Assembly: GCA_945870655.1 (NCBI GenBank)
Contig: CAMBSX010000004.1
Span: 1 to 42,871, forward strand
DNA length: 42,871 nt
Reading direction: 5' to 3'
Source: Chthoniobacter flavus
GTDB lineage: Bacteria; Verrucomicrobiota; Verrucomicrobiia; Chthoniobacterales; JACTMZ01
Of the stretch, positions 30,047-37,412 are shown in pieces. How positions within the stretch are numbered: position 1 is the stretch's first letter; every line of letters starts with the position of its first letter. The notes below the pieces were generated by a model. The model worked only from the letters and a program-made list of their open reading frames with translations, was not told the DNA's origin and did no database searches. Made by a program: the position numbers and the translations under genes.

Positions 30047-31459
30047 GTGACGAGAGTTACGGCAATTTTCTTGGCGGTGTTTGGTCTCGTGGTCGGGGAG
30101 GCGTCCGGCAGCCCTGCGGCGCGCGCTCTCGGCAATGCTTTTGCCGACGTCTATGAGAAGGTGGCCCCTAGCGTGGTGGTGCTCGAGGTGACCAAGCCGC
30201 AGGGCGGGGACGACAACTTCGACTGGCAATCCCTCTTCGGCGCGCCGGGTGGTCCCCGTCGTCCGCGCGCCCAGGAGAGCGAGGGGTCGGGATTTGTCAT
30301 CGGGGCAGACGGCTACATTTTGACCAATGCGCATGTCATCGAAGGGGCCGACCCGGAGAACGGGGTGGTCGCGCGGCGCCAAGACGGCCGGCGTCTTCCG
30401 CTCAAAGTGGTGGGGGTGGATGAAAAGACGGATCTGGCGGTGCTCAAAGCCGAGGTCACGGATCTGCCGGCCGTCGAGTGGGGAGACAGTGACAAGATGC
30501 GGGTCGGGGAATTTGTCTGCGGCATCGGGGCACCGTTCGAGTTGGACTACACGTTGACCGCAGGAGTGATCAGCGCGAAGGGCCGGAGCAACCTGACCAG
30601 TACGGTTTATGAAGATTACCTGCAGACCGACGCAGCGATCAACCCGGGCAACAGCGGGGGCCCTTTGGTTGACCTTGACGGCAAAGTTATCGGGGTCAAC
30701 ACCCTGATCAACGGTCTGAACAGCAGCCTGAGTTTTGCCATCCCTGCGAAGCTGGCCCGGGCGGTGAGCAAGCAACTGATCGCGGGGGGGCGCGTGGTGC
30801 GACCGTGGTTGGGCATCCGCATCGAGACGCTCGCCGACCAACCGGCCCTGCAGAAAGTTCTCGGCTTGGACAATGGTGTGGTGGTGAGGGAAATTTTCGC
30901 CGACACGCCGGCGGCGCGCAGTGAATTGCAGCCTGCCGATGTGGTCGTCGATGTGGATGGCGAACCCGTGGCGAGTGCCCGTGATTTGCAACGAGCCGTC
31001 CTCAACAAAGGCATCGGCGCGACCGTCAATCTCAAGGTGTGGCGCCGGCAGGAGGGTGATTACCGGACGGTCCCGGTCCAAGCCGAGGAACTGCCGGCGG
31101 CACCCGGGACCAAGCAGGCGGCCGCTCGTTCTCGGCCGTTCCGCCCGCCTGTCCCCGGCAGCGAGGCGGCGGCAGATCCCTTCACCGCCTTTGGACTGCA
31201 GGTGCAAGATTTGCCCGATGAAGTTGCGGCGGAAATGTCGCTCCCCGCCGGCGGTGTCATCGTCACGCACATTGAACCGGGTGGTCCTGCCGCGCTGGCC
31301 GGATTGCAGCGGCGTGATGTCATCACCGCGGCCGGTGATGAGGCGGTTGGCAACAGCGAGGGATTGGCCGATGTGCTGGGTAATTTGGCCGAGGGCAACG
31401 GAGCGGTCTTGCTCGTCGAGCGCCAAGGCAAAGAAACGTACGCGATCCTTAAAAAGTAG
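30047..31459 (+). CDS. degP: DegP/HtrA-type periplasmic serine protease
   Basis: About 470 residues from GTG 30047, which starts a signal-like segment (RVTAIFLAVFGLVVGEASG). The trypsin-like domain has His96 (LTNAHVIEG), Asp129 (EKTDLAVLKA) and Ser203 (NPGNSGGPLVD), a complete triad. The family-typical SGFVIGADGYI and FAIPAKLA are present. Two PDZ domains follow: one near residues 260-350 (VRPWLGIRIE, AADVVVDVDGEPV) and one near 380-465 (FGLQVQDL, IEPGGPAALAGLQRRDVI). A proline/arginine/alanine-rich linker joins them. It degrades or refolds damaged envelope proteins. Its start is uncertain, as the frame is open to 29960. The last 11 bases overlap the convergent LpxL-WaaF gene. Confidence 0.93.
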   Translation: MTRVTAIFLAVFGLVVGEASGSPAARALGNAFADVYEKVAPSVVVLEVTKPQGGDDNFDWQSLFGAPGGPRRPRAQESEGSGFVIGADGYILTNAHVIEGADPENGVVARRQDGRRLPLKVVGVDEKTDLAVLKAEVTDLPAVEWGDSDKMRVGEFVCGIGAPFELDYTLTAGVISAKGRSNLTSTVYEDYLQTDAAINPGNSGGPLVDLDGKVIGVNTLINGLNSSLSFAIPAKLARAVSKQLIAGGRVVRPWLGIRIETLADQPALQKVLGLDNGVVVREIFADTPAARSELQPADVVVDVDGEPVASARDLQRAVLNKGIGATVNLKVWRRQEGDYRTVPVQAEELPAAPGTKQAAARSRPFRPPVPGSEAAADPFTAFGLQVQDLPDEVAAEMSLPAGGVIVTHIEPGGPAALAGLQRRDVITAAGDEAVGNSEGLADVLGNLAEGNGAVLLVERQGKETYAILKK

Positions 31460-33344
31460 CGTTGAGGACCCGGCGCAGGGCGGCGACGGCTTCGACCGGG
31501 GCGATGCGCGTCATGCAACGGAAGTCGATCGGGCACTCGCGGCGGAAACATGGACTGCATTCCACTTTGTGGCGCAGGATCTGGTGGAAGTCTCCGAGCG
31601 GTGCGGTGAATTCCGGTTCGGTCGAGCCGAAAACGGCAACGGTCGGAATGCCGAGAAAGGCGGCGAGGTGCATGGTACCGGTGTCGTTGGTCAGCAAGGC
31701 ATCGCAGCTGGCCAGCTCGTCCATGAGTTGGTCGAGCGTGGTTTGTCCGATGCGGTTCGAAATGGTGCCGCTGCAGGCGTTGACAATGGTCTCGCCGGCC
31801 GCTTTGTCGCCTGGCACCCCGAAAAGAACCCAGGAGGCGGGTGAGTGCTTGTCGAATTCTTGCACGGCCGCGGCGAACCGTTCGGCCGGCCAGCGTTTGG
31901 CGGGTCCGTATTCCGCGCCCGGACACACCCCGATGCGCGGGGTCTTGTCCGGCGGTGTCCGTTCTGGCCCCCGCCGGAAGGTGGCGGCTTCGGGTCCGAC
32001 CGGAGCGCCGCAGAAAGCGACCAGCTTCCTGTAACGATCGGCATGGTGGCCGCCTGAGTCCGGAGCGAAGGACGGGATGCGTTTGAGCAACCAGCGGCGC
32101 CAATGCCCTGGGTATCCGACAATGTGGGGGATGCGGAGGGCGCGGGCCTCGAGCGCGGAGCGCAGCGAATTGGGAAAAAGAATGGCCGCGTCGAAGCTTG
32201 CCTCAACCCGCCGCGCCAAGGCGCGTGGAGACTCCCCCGGTTGAATTTCGATCACCTCGTCGACGGCGGGGACGCGTCGCCAGAGTGCGGCCAATTTGGC
32301 CGGAGTTAGGACAGTGAGGTGGAGATCGGGACGGCTCTTCCGGCATGCTTGCACCGCGGGAATGCTCATGACGGCATCGCCGAGCCAATTGCTCGAGCGG
32401 ATCAAAAGGCGGAAGGATTGGAGATCGGCAACCGCCTCTGCTTCGGGCGGATGGAATCCGCGCCGGGTGTGGCCCAAGAGGAAAGGGCCTGGGGTTTTCC
32501 ATCGGTTGTGGACCCAGAACCAATCCGGCGGCCCGGCTGAAATCTGGCGCTCGAGGGTGCGGTTGAGCTCGAAAGTGAGGCCCTCCACAGACTGGCCGCG
32601 CGGTTCGAAGGGGGGCTCAATGATGCAGCGCCAGCGCGCGATTCCGGTGGTATGGATGGCCACCGAGACAAGAGGTGCGCCGGTGCGCTCCGCGATGATG
32701 GCGGCCAGCGGCGAGGTGGACGCGAATTTGCGGAAGAGGGGGGTCCAAAGGGCGCCGTCTCCGGCATGCTGGTCGATCAGGATGGCAAGTACCCCGCCTT
32801 TTTCCACCAGATCGACCGCGTCAAGGTAGCCCTTGCGCCGGTCGAAGGTCCGCAATCCGAGCCGTTGCCGGCTGCGTTCAATCAGGCGGTTGATGTACTT
32901 GTTGCGCTGGGATTGGAAAACGGCCCCAACCGGAAATTCGCGGATGCGGCCGATGAGTTGCGCGTAAAGCTCCCAGTTGCCGATGTGGTTGATGGCCATG
33001 ACCACACCACGACCCTGTTCGAGGGTGGCGCGGAGAGCGGGGAGTCCGATCAGATCAACCCGGGCTTGCACCTTTTCTTCCGGCAAGCGGGCGAGTCGCG
33101 GCACGCTGAGCAGGTTTGCGCCTAGGGTGCGGAAGTGCTGCCGCACGGTGCGCCGGATTTCGCGATCGCTCATTCCCCCGCCAAAGGCGATGGCCACATT
33201 GCGCTGGGCCAACCGGCGGTAACCGGGGAGCACGGCCCAGGCGACCAGACCGAGAAGGCCGCCAAGCCGAAAGGCCAGCTTGAGGGGGAACCGGCCGAGC
33301 ACGGAAAGGAGCGCCAAGGCTAGCAAGTAAACCGCGTAATCCAT
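31449..33344 (-). CDS. LpxL-type acyltransferase fused to WaaF-type heptosyltransferase
   Basis: 631 residues with two complete enzyme domains. Residues 1-285 resemble the LpxL/HtrB lipid A late acyltransferase family: a hydrophobic N-terminal helix, RNVAIAFG, the catalytic HX4E as NHIGNWEL (His120, Glu125) and the GPPDWFWVHNRWK end. Residues 311-631 are a GT9 heptosyltransferase resembling WaaF: LLIRSSNWLGDAVMSIPAV, GVCPGAEYGPAKRWP, TNDTGTMHLAAFLGIPTVAVFGSTEP and a cysteine-rich tail (CSPCFRRECPIDFRCM). A proline-rich link of about 25 residues joins them. Both reactions happen on the cytoplasmic face of the inner membrane during lipid A/core assembly. There is no frameshift or stop between the domains. 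ATG 33344 is used. Confidence 0.92.
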   Translation of the reverse strand: MDYAVYLLALALLSVLGRFPLKLAFRLGGLLGLVAWAVLPGYRRLAQRNVAIAFGGGMSDREIRRTVRQHFRTLGANLLSVPRLARLPEEKVQARVDLIGLPALRATLEQGRGVVMAINHIGNWELYAQLIGRIREFPVGAVFQSQRNKYINRLIERSRQRLGLRTFDRRKGYLDAVDLVEKGGVLAILIDQHAGDGALWTPLFRKFASTSPLAAIIAERTGAPLVSVAIHTTGIARWRCIIEPPFEPRGQSVEGLTFELNRTLERQISAGPPDWFWVHNRWKTPGPFLLGHTRRGFHPPEAEAVADLQSFRLLIRSSNWLGDAVMSIPAVQACRKSRPDLHLTVLTPAKLAALWRRVPAVDEVIEIQPGESPRALARRVEASFDAAILFPNSLRSALEARALRIPHIVGYPGHWRRWLLKRIPSFAPDSGGHHADRYRKLVAFCGAPVGPEAATFRRGPERTPPDKTPRIGVCPGAEYGPAKRWPAERFAAAVQEFDKHSPASWVLFGVPGDKAAGETIVNACSGTISNRIGQTTLDQLMDELASCDALLTNDTGTMHLAAFLGIPTVAVFGSTEPEFTAPLGDFHQILRHKVECSPCFRRECPIDFRCMTRIAPVEAVAALRRVLNATF

Positions 33345-33441
33345 GGGTAAATATTGTCACCGTATCGCGTGGCGCGCGGCGGCGGAAGGCTTTCGTCTCT
33401 TTGGGCGTGCCGGCTGCCGTCCCTGCAGCTAACATCCATCA

Positions 33442-33795
33442 ATGGCGCCACCCAAAGTTTATCGCGATCCTCAGCGTGGCCGCATCCTCTGGACCGGTAT
33501 TGTCATCGCCGTTCTGGTCCTTGCCGCCATTGTCCTGGCCACGGTTTCGCTCAATCGTACGATGCAAGGGGCGGGTTCTTTCACCGGAAAAATCATGGCC
33601 AAGGAATTTACCCCCGCCCCGGCGCGGGAAATCACGGTGGGAGCCGGCGGCCTGCAGAGCACGGACATTGACGGGGAGTATTTGTTCAAAGTGGAGACGC
33701 CGGACGGAAACCGCGTGTTCAATGTCTGGGTCGACCGCCGGGTTTACGAGGAGTACAAGGTGGGAGATCCTTACTACGTGATCCCGACCCCCTGA
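33442..33795 (+). CDS. Small membrane-anchored protein, unknown function
   Basis: 117 residues. A short basic N-terminus is followed by one hydrophobic helix (WTGIVIAVLVLAAIVLATVSL) and an exported tail that is rich in beta structure: SFTGKIMAKEF, EITVGAGGLQSTDIDGEYLF, RVFNVWVDRRVYEEYKVGDPYYV. The tail has the look of a small OB-like or DUF-type domain. I do not recognise it. It sits between the divergent LpxL-WaaF gene and the Bat operon, 100 bases before moxR, and could be a solitary gene or an upstream member of the operon. A real gene is supported by protein-like composition and the consistent membrane topology. Confidence 0.7.
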   Translation: MAPPKVYRDPQRGRILWTGIVIAVLVLAAIVLATVSLNRTMQGAGSFTGKIMAKEFTPAPAREITVGAGGLQSTDIDGEYLFKVETPDGNRVFNVWVDRRVYEEYKVGDPYYVIPTP

Positions 33796-33895
33796 AATGG
33801 GGCGGAAATCGAACGTCCGTCGGGTCAGGCTGTCTCTTTGATGAGGAAACAATCTCGGTCGGCTATCCGCCGGGCAGGAACCAGATGAAAAATTT

Positions 33896-34885
33896 ATGAG
33901 TCAATCAACGCATGAACTGAACGAACAGGTGCAACGCGGCAGCCAATGGGTGCAGCCGCTATTTTCCGAAGTGGGCAAAGTGGTGGTAGGACAGAAGCTT
34001 CTCGTCGAGCGCCTGATCATGGGTCTGTTGACCAATGGTCACGTCCTCCTCGAAGGCGTGCCCGGGTTGGCCAAGACACTGACTGTGCGCACCCTGGCCT
34101 CGTGCCTGCACACCGGTTTCTCACGCCTGCAATTCACGCCCGATCTTCTGCCTGCCGACTTGATCGGCACGCTGATCTACAACCCGCGGGACGGCGAATT
34201 TTCGACCAAACTCGGACCATTGTTTTCCAATCTTATCCTGGCCGACGAAATCAATCGCGCCCCGGCCAAAGTGCAGAGTGCCCTCCTCGAAGCCATGCAG
34301 GAGCGCCAGGTGACCATTGGCGACCAGACTTACAAATTGCCCGACCCGTTCCTGGTGCTTGCCACGATGAATCCTCTCGAACAAGAAGGCACCTACCAGC
34401 TGCCCGAGGCGCAACTCGACCGTTTCATGTTCAAGGTCCATGTCGGTTATCCCACGCGCACCGAGGAACGTGCCATCCTCGACGCCATGTCGACCTCCTC
34501 GCCGAAACTCGGGGTCAATACACTGGTCAGCCCGGAGGACATCATCTCTTCGCGTGAGATCGTCAATCGCATCTACGTCGACGACCGGGTGAAGGACTAC
34601 ATCGTGGATATCGTCTGGGCCAGCCGCCAGCCGCAGTCCCACGGCCTCAAGCTTGACGGGATGATCCGCTACGGTGCCTCGCCCCGTGCCACCATCTATC
34701 TCACCCTCGCGGCCAAGGCCCATGCGTTCCTCAATGGTCGCGGCTACGTCACGCCTCAGGACGTCAAATCTGTCGGGCCCGACGTACTGCGCCATCGCAT
34801 CGCGGTGAGCTACGAAGCGGAAGCCGAAGAAATGACCAGCGAGATGATCATCGAGCAAATCTTCGCCGGACTGCCGGTGCCGTGA
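33896..34885 (+). CDS. MoxR-family AAA+ ATPase
   Basis: 329 residues. Walker A is GVPGLAKT (54-61), Walker B is LILADEIN (113-120), preceded by FTPDLLPADLIGT. The sensor and ATM segment is VLATMNPLEQEGTYQLPEAQLDRFM, and PSPRATIYL-like sensor 2 is GASPRATIYLTLAAKA. MoxR proteins act as chaperones that mature vWA-domain proteins. The following genes encode three such proteins (DUF58, BatA, BatB), the standard partnership. It opens the operon. The gap to DUF58 (107 bases) holds an unusual AT-rich repeat pair, so the two may not be read through without regulation. Confidence 0.96.
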   Translation: MSQSTHELNEQVQRGSQWVQPLFSEVGKVVVGQKLLVERLIMGLLTNGHVLLEGVPGLAKTLTVRTLASCLHTGFSRLQFTPDLLPADLIGTLIYNPRDGEFSTKLGPLFSNLILADEINRAPAKVQSALLEAMQERQVTIGDQTYKLPDPFLVLATMNPLEQEGTYQLPEAQLDRFMFKVHVGYPTRTEERAILDAMSTSSPKLGVNTLVSPEDIISSREIVNRIYVDDRVKDYIVDIVWASRQPQSHGLKLDGMIRYGASPRATIYLTLAAKAHAFLNGRGYVTPQDVKSVGPDVLRHRIAVSYEAEAEEMTSEMIIEQIFAGLPVP

Positions 34886-34892
34886 GAAGAGT

Positions 34893-34985
34893 GTTAAGCT
34901 TTAAGAGCTTAGGTCTTAAGGATCGCCGCCTCGGAAAGCGTGCGCGTCCTCTCTTTAAACTTACAAACTTACATACTTAAAACTT
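34893..34985. repeat. Two AT-rich repeat blocks facing each other between moxR and DUF58 gene
   Basis: Block A (34893-34920) reads as degenerate heptamers around TTAAG (TTAAGCT, TTAAGAG, CTTAGGT, CTTAAG). Block B (34954-34985) is a degenerate octamer array around AACTTACA on the plus strand, that is TGTAAGTT on the minus strand. The two are roughly inverted copies with a GC-rich centre of 33 bases between them. The base composition differs sharply from the genes on both sides. It could be a small repeat element, a regulatory stem or a transcription boundary. No ORF lies within it. Confidence 0.55.
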
Positions 34986-34992
34986 CCGCACC

Positions 34993-35880
34993 ATGCAGGA
35001 CACCCGCGAGATCCTCAAAAAGATCAGACGCATAGAATTGCGCACCCGGCGTCTGGTCGACTCGATGTTCGCCGGGTCGTATCACAGCGTCTTCAAGGGG
35101 CGAGGGATGAATTTCGAGGAGGTGCGCGAATACACCCCGGGTGACGAGATCCGGTCGATCGATTGGAACGTCACCGCGCGCATGAACACGCCATTCGTCA
35201 AGAAATTCACCGAGGAGCGCGAACTGACCGTCATGCTGGTCGTTGATGTCAGCGCCTCGGGCAATTTCGGCAGCGTGACCACGAGCAAGCGCGAGTTGGC
35301 GGCGGAAGTCGCCTCGATCCTTGCCTTCAGCGCGATCCAGAATAACGACAAAGTCGGTCTCCTTCTTTTCAGCGACGAGGTCGAACTTTTCATCCACCCG
35401 AAAAAAGGCCGCCTGCACACTTTGCGGCTCATCCGCGAAATGCTCTTCTTCGAGCCGAAGCACCGCGGGACGAATCTGACCGCCGCGCTGGAATACCTCA
35501 ACAAAGTGGTCACCCGCCGCGCGGTGGTCTTCCTCATTTCCGACTTCATGGATGAGGGCTATTCGCGGCCGCTCGCCATCGCCGCCCGGCGCCACGACCT
35601 CATTGCCATTCCGGTGGTCGATCCGGGCGAGGAGGATCTGCCCGACGTCGGTCTTGTCACCTTGGAGGACCCGGAGACGGGCGAGCAAATCGATGTCAAC
35701 ACATCGAACCGTGCCTTGCGCGGCGCCTATCTGGCGCTGGAGGACCGCCGGAAAAAATCCATCGAGCAGGAATTTCGCAAGGTCGGCATGGACATGATCC
35801 CGCTGCGCACCAACGAGGATTATCTGCATGTCCTGCGCGCCTTTTTTGCCCGGCGTGAAAAACGCCGTTTTTCCGCCTGA
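34993..35880 (+). CDS. DUF58 (von Willebrand A-like) protein
   Basis: 295 residues. The N-terminal basic helix (EILKKIRRIELRTRRLVDSMFAG) and YHSVFKGRGMNFEEVREYTPGDEIRSIDWN are the DUF58 signature. The vWA-like MIDAS segment is VDVSASGNFGS. No signal peptide or membrane helix is visible, so it is likely cytoplasmic and acts with MoxR. It is located between moxR and the DUF4381 gene, four bases before ATG 35885, the usual order of the Bat cluster. Its ATG at 34993 has no Shine-Dalgarno match; the preceding AT-rich repeat is the only visible sequence feature. Confidence 0.94.
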   Translation: MQDTREILKKIRRIELRTRRLVDSMFAGSYHSVFKGRGMNFEEVREYTPGDEIRSIDWNVTARMNTPFVKKFTEERELTVMLVVDVSASGNFGSVTTSKRELAAEVASILAFSAIQNNDKVGLLLFSDEVELFIHPKKGRLHTLRLIREMLFFEPKHRGTNLTAALEYLNKVVTRRAVVFLISDFMDEGYSRPLAIAARRHDLIAIPVVDPGEEDLPDVGLVTLEDPETGEQIDVNTSNRALRGAYLALEDRRKKSIEQEFRKVGMDMIPLRTNEDYLHVLRAFFARREKRRFSA

Positions 35881-35884
35881 ACCC

Positions 35885-36406
35885 ATGCCGCCCGTTGATC
35901 CCAACGCCGACCTCCTGCCGCACGAAATTGCCGGCCCGGTTTGGTATTTGCCCTATCCGTTGCCGGTCATGATCGCTGTCGCAGTGGTGCTTTTACTCCT
36001 GCTCGCGGCCGCGGCCTGGGCCCTGGTGCGCTGGAGGCAACGCAAAGCCCGTCGCATTCTGACTGCCCGCGAAACAGCGCTGGCGGCCCTCGCGGCGGCG
36101 CAAGCCCGCGCGATGGAGGTCCCGCCTTACCAGTTCAGCATCGAGGTTTGCGACGTGCTCCGGACTTACCTTGGAGCGGAGCATCACCTCCCGGCCACGA
36201 CCCAGACCTCCTATGAATTCCTGCAAACCGCGCGCAGCAGTGCGGTTTTCAACACGGAGCGATTGGCGGGGTTGGCTCGTTTTCTCGAGAAGGCCGACGC
36301 GATCAAATTCGCCCGGGCCGAGGCGAGCGGTGCGGACAATACCGAGTTGGCGGGTTTGGCCGGAGATTTGGTCAAGGAGGAGGTGTCCGATGCCGTCGCT
36401 GCCTGA
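35885..36406 (+). CDS. DUF4381 membrane protein of the Bat operon
   Basis: 173 residues. An N-terminal segment (DLLPHEIAGPVWYLPYPLP) is followed by one membrane helix (VMIAVAVVLLLLLAAAAWALV) and a basic cytoplasmic tail. The tail's ISVEVCDVLRTYL-like stretch (FSIEVCDVLRTYLG), TTQTSYEFLQ and LARFLEKADAIKFA are characteristic of DUF4381, a small partner found between DUF58 and BatA. ATG 35885 lies four bases after the DUF58 stop. The 3' end overlaps batA by 17 bases and holds the batA ribosome-binding site. Function beyond Bat assembly is unknown. Confidence 0.88.
   Translation: MPPVDPNADLLPHEIAGPVWYLPYPLPVMIAVAVVLLLLLAAAAWALVRWRQRKARRILTARETALAALAAAQARAMEVPPYQFSIEVCDVLRTYLGAEHHLPATTQTSYEFLQTARSSAVFNTERLAGLARFLEKADAIKFARAEASGADNTELAGLAGDLVKEEVSDAVAA
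36374..36383 (+). promoter_or_regulatory. Strong Shine-Dalgarno site of batA
   Basis: AAGGAGGAGG ends six bases before ATG 36390. It is among the few clear ribosome-binding sites of the window and fixes the batA start inside the DUF4381 gene. Confidence 0.7.
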
Positions 36407-37412
36407 CTTCTCCGCCCTCAGCTTTGTTTATCCGCAGCTGCTCTGGCTGCTTTTGCTTATTCCGCTCCTTGCCTGGTTGAAGGGCAAATTCGGGGGCACC
36501 CCGGGTGTGATGTTTTCCACCACGAAAACCTTGGCCAAGATCGGCGGTCGCCGCCGCTCACGCTCCGGGGACTTTCTCACCGGCTTGCTCTATCTCGCTC
36601 TCGTCTTTCTTATTCTCGCGCTGGCGCGGCCGCAATTGGGCAAGACGATCACCCGCACCCAGGCCAGCGGCGTCGATATCATGCTGGTCATCGACGTCTC
36701 CCGTTCCATGCTGGCCGAGGACTTCACCATCGGCGCACAGCGCGCCAATCGACTCGAAGCAGTCAAGCAGGTGACCGAAAAATTCATCGAAGGCCGTCCG
36801 AATGACCGCATTGGGATTGTCGCTTTTGCCGGGCGCCCGTATTTGGTCAGCCCGCTCACTTTGGACCACGATTGGCTGATCACCAACCTCGAGCGCATCC
36901 GCATCGGTTTGGTCGAGGACGGCACGGCCATTGGGTCGGCCCTCGCGGCGGCCTCCAACCGGCTCAAAGACAAAGAGGCCAAATCGAAAATCGTCGTCCT
37001 TCTGACCGACGGCGACAACAACATGGGCCGGGTCACACCATCGACCGCAGCTGAGGCGGCCAAAGCGCTGGGAATCAAAGTTTACACCGTCGGCTCGGGC
37101 AGTCGAGGCAATGCTCCGTTTCCTTTTGTTGATCCTTTCGGGCGCACGGTCTACCGCCAGATCCCGGTGGAATTCGACGAGGAGAGCCTCAAGGCGATCG
37201 CCGCCATGACCGGCGGCGAGTATTTCCGGGCGACCGACACGCAGTCGCTCCAGCGTATCTTTTCCGAAATCGACAAACTGGAAAAATCGGAAGTCGAAGT
37301 CCAAAAAGTCGCCCAATACCGCGATATATTCCCCTGGTTTGTGCTGATCGGAGCCCTCCTGCTCGCCGCGGAGACCTTGCTGGGACAAACACTATGGAGA
37401 CGTCTGCCCTGA
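36390..37412 (+). CDS. batA: BatA-type vWA membrane protein
   Basis: 340 residues. An N-terminal hydrophobic helix (YPQLLWLLLLIPLLAWL) and a second one (FLTGLLYLALVFLILALA) are followed by the vWA domain with a MIDAS site: DVSRSM (102-107) and the later LTDGDNNMG. IVAFAGRPYLVSPLTLD is typical. A third membrane helix near the C-terminus (FPWFVLIGALLLAAETLL) ends the protein, so the vWA domain faces the periplasm. It is a substrate or partner of MoxR. ATG 36390 overlaps DUF4381 by 17 bases, and batB/C begins 19 bases before its end. Confidence 0.94.
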   Translation: MPSLPDFSALSFVYPQLLWLLLLIPLLAWLKGKFGGTPGVMFSTTKTLAKIGGRRRSRSGDFLTGLLYLALVFLILALARPQLGKTITRTQASGVDIMLVIDVSRSMLAEDFTIGAQRANRLEAVKQVTEKFIEGRPNDRIGIVAFAGRPYLVSPLTLDHDWLITNLERIRIGLVEDGTAIGSALAAASNRLKDKEAKSKIVVLLTDGDNNMGRVTPSTAAEAAKALGIKVYTVGSGSRGNAPFPFVDPFGRTVYRQIPVEFDEESLKAIAAMTGGEYFRATDTQSLQRIFSEIDKLEKSEVEVQKVAQYRDIFPWFVLIGALLLAAETLLGQTLWRRLP

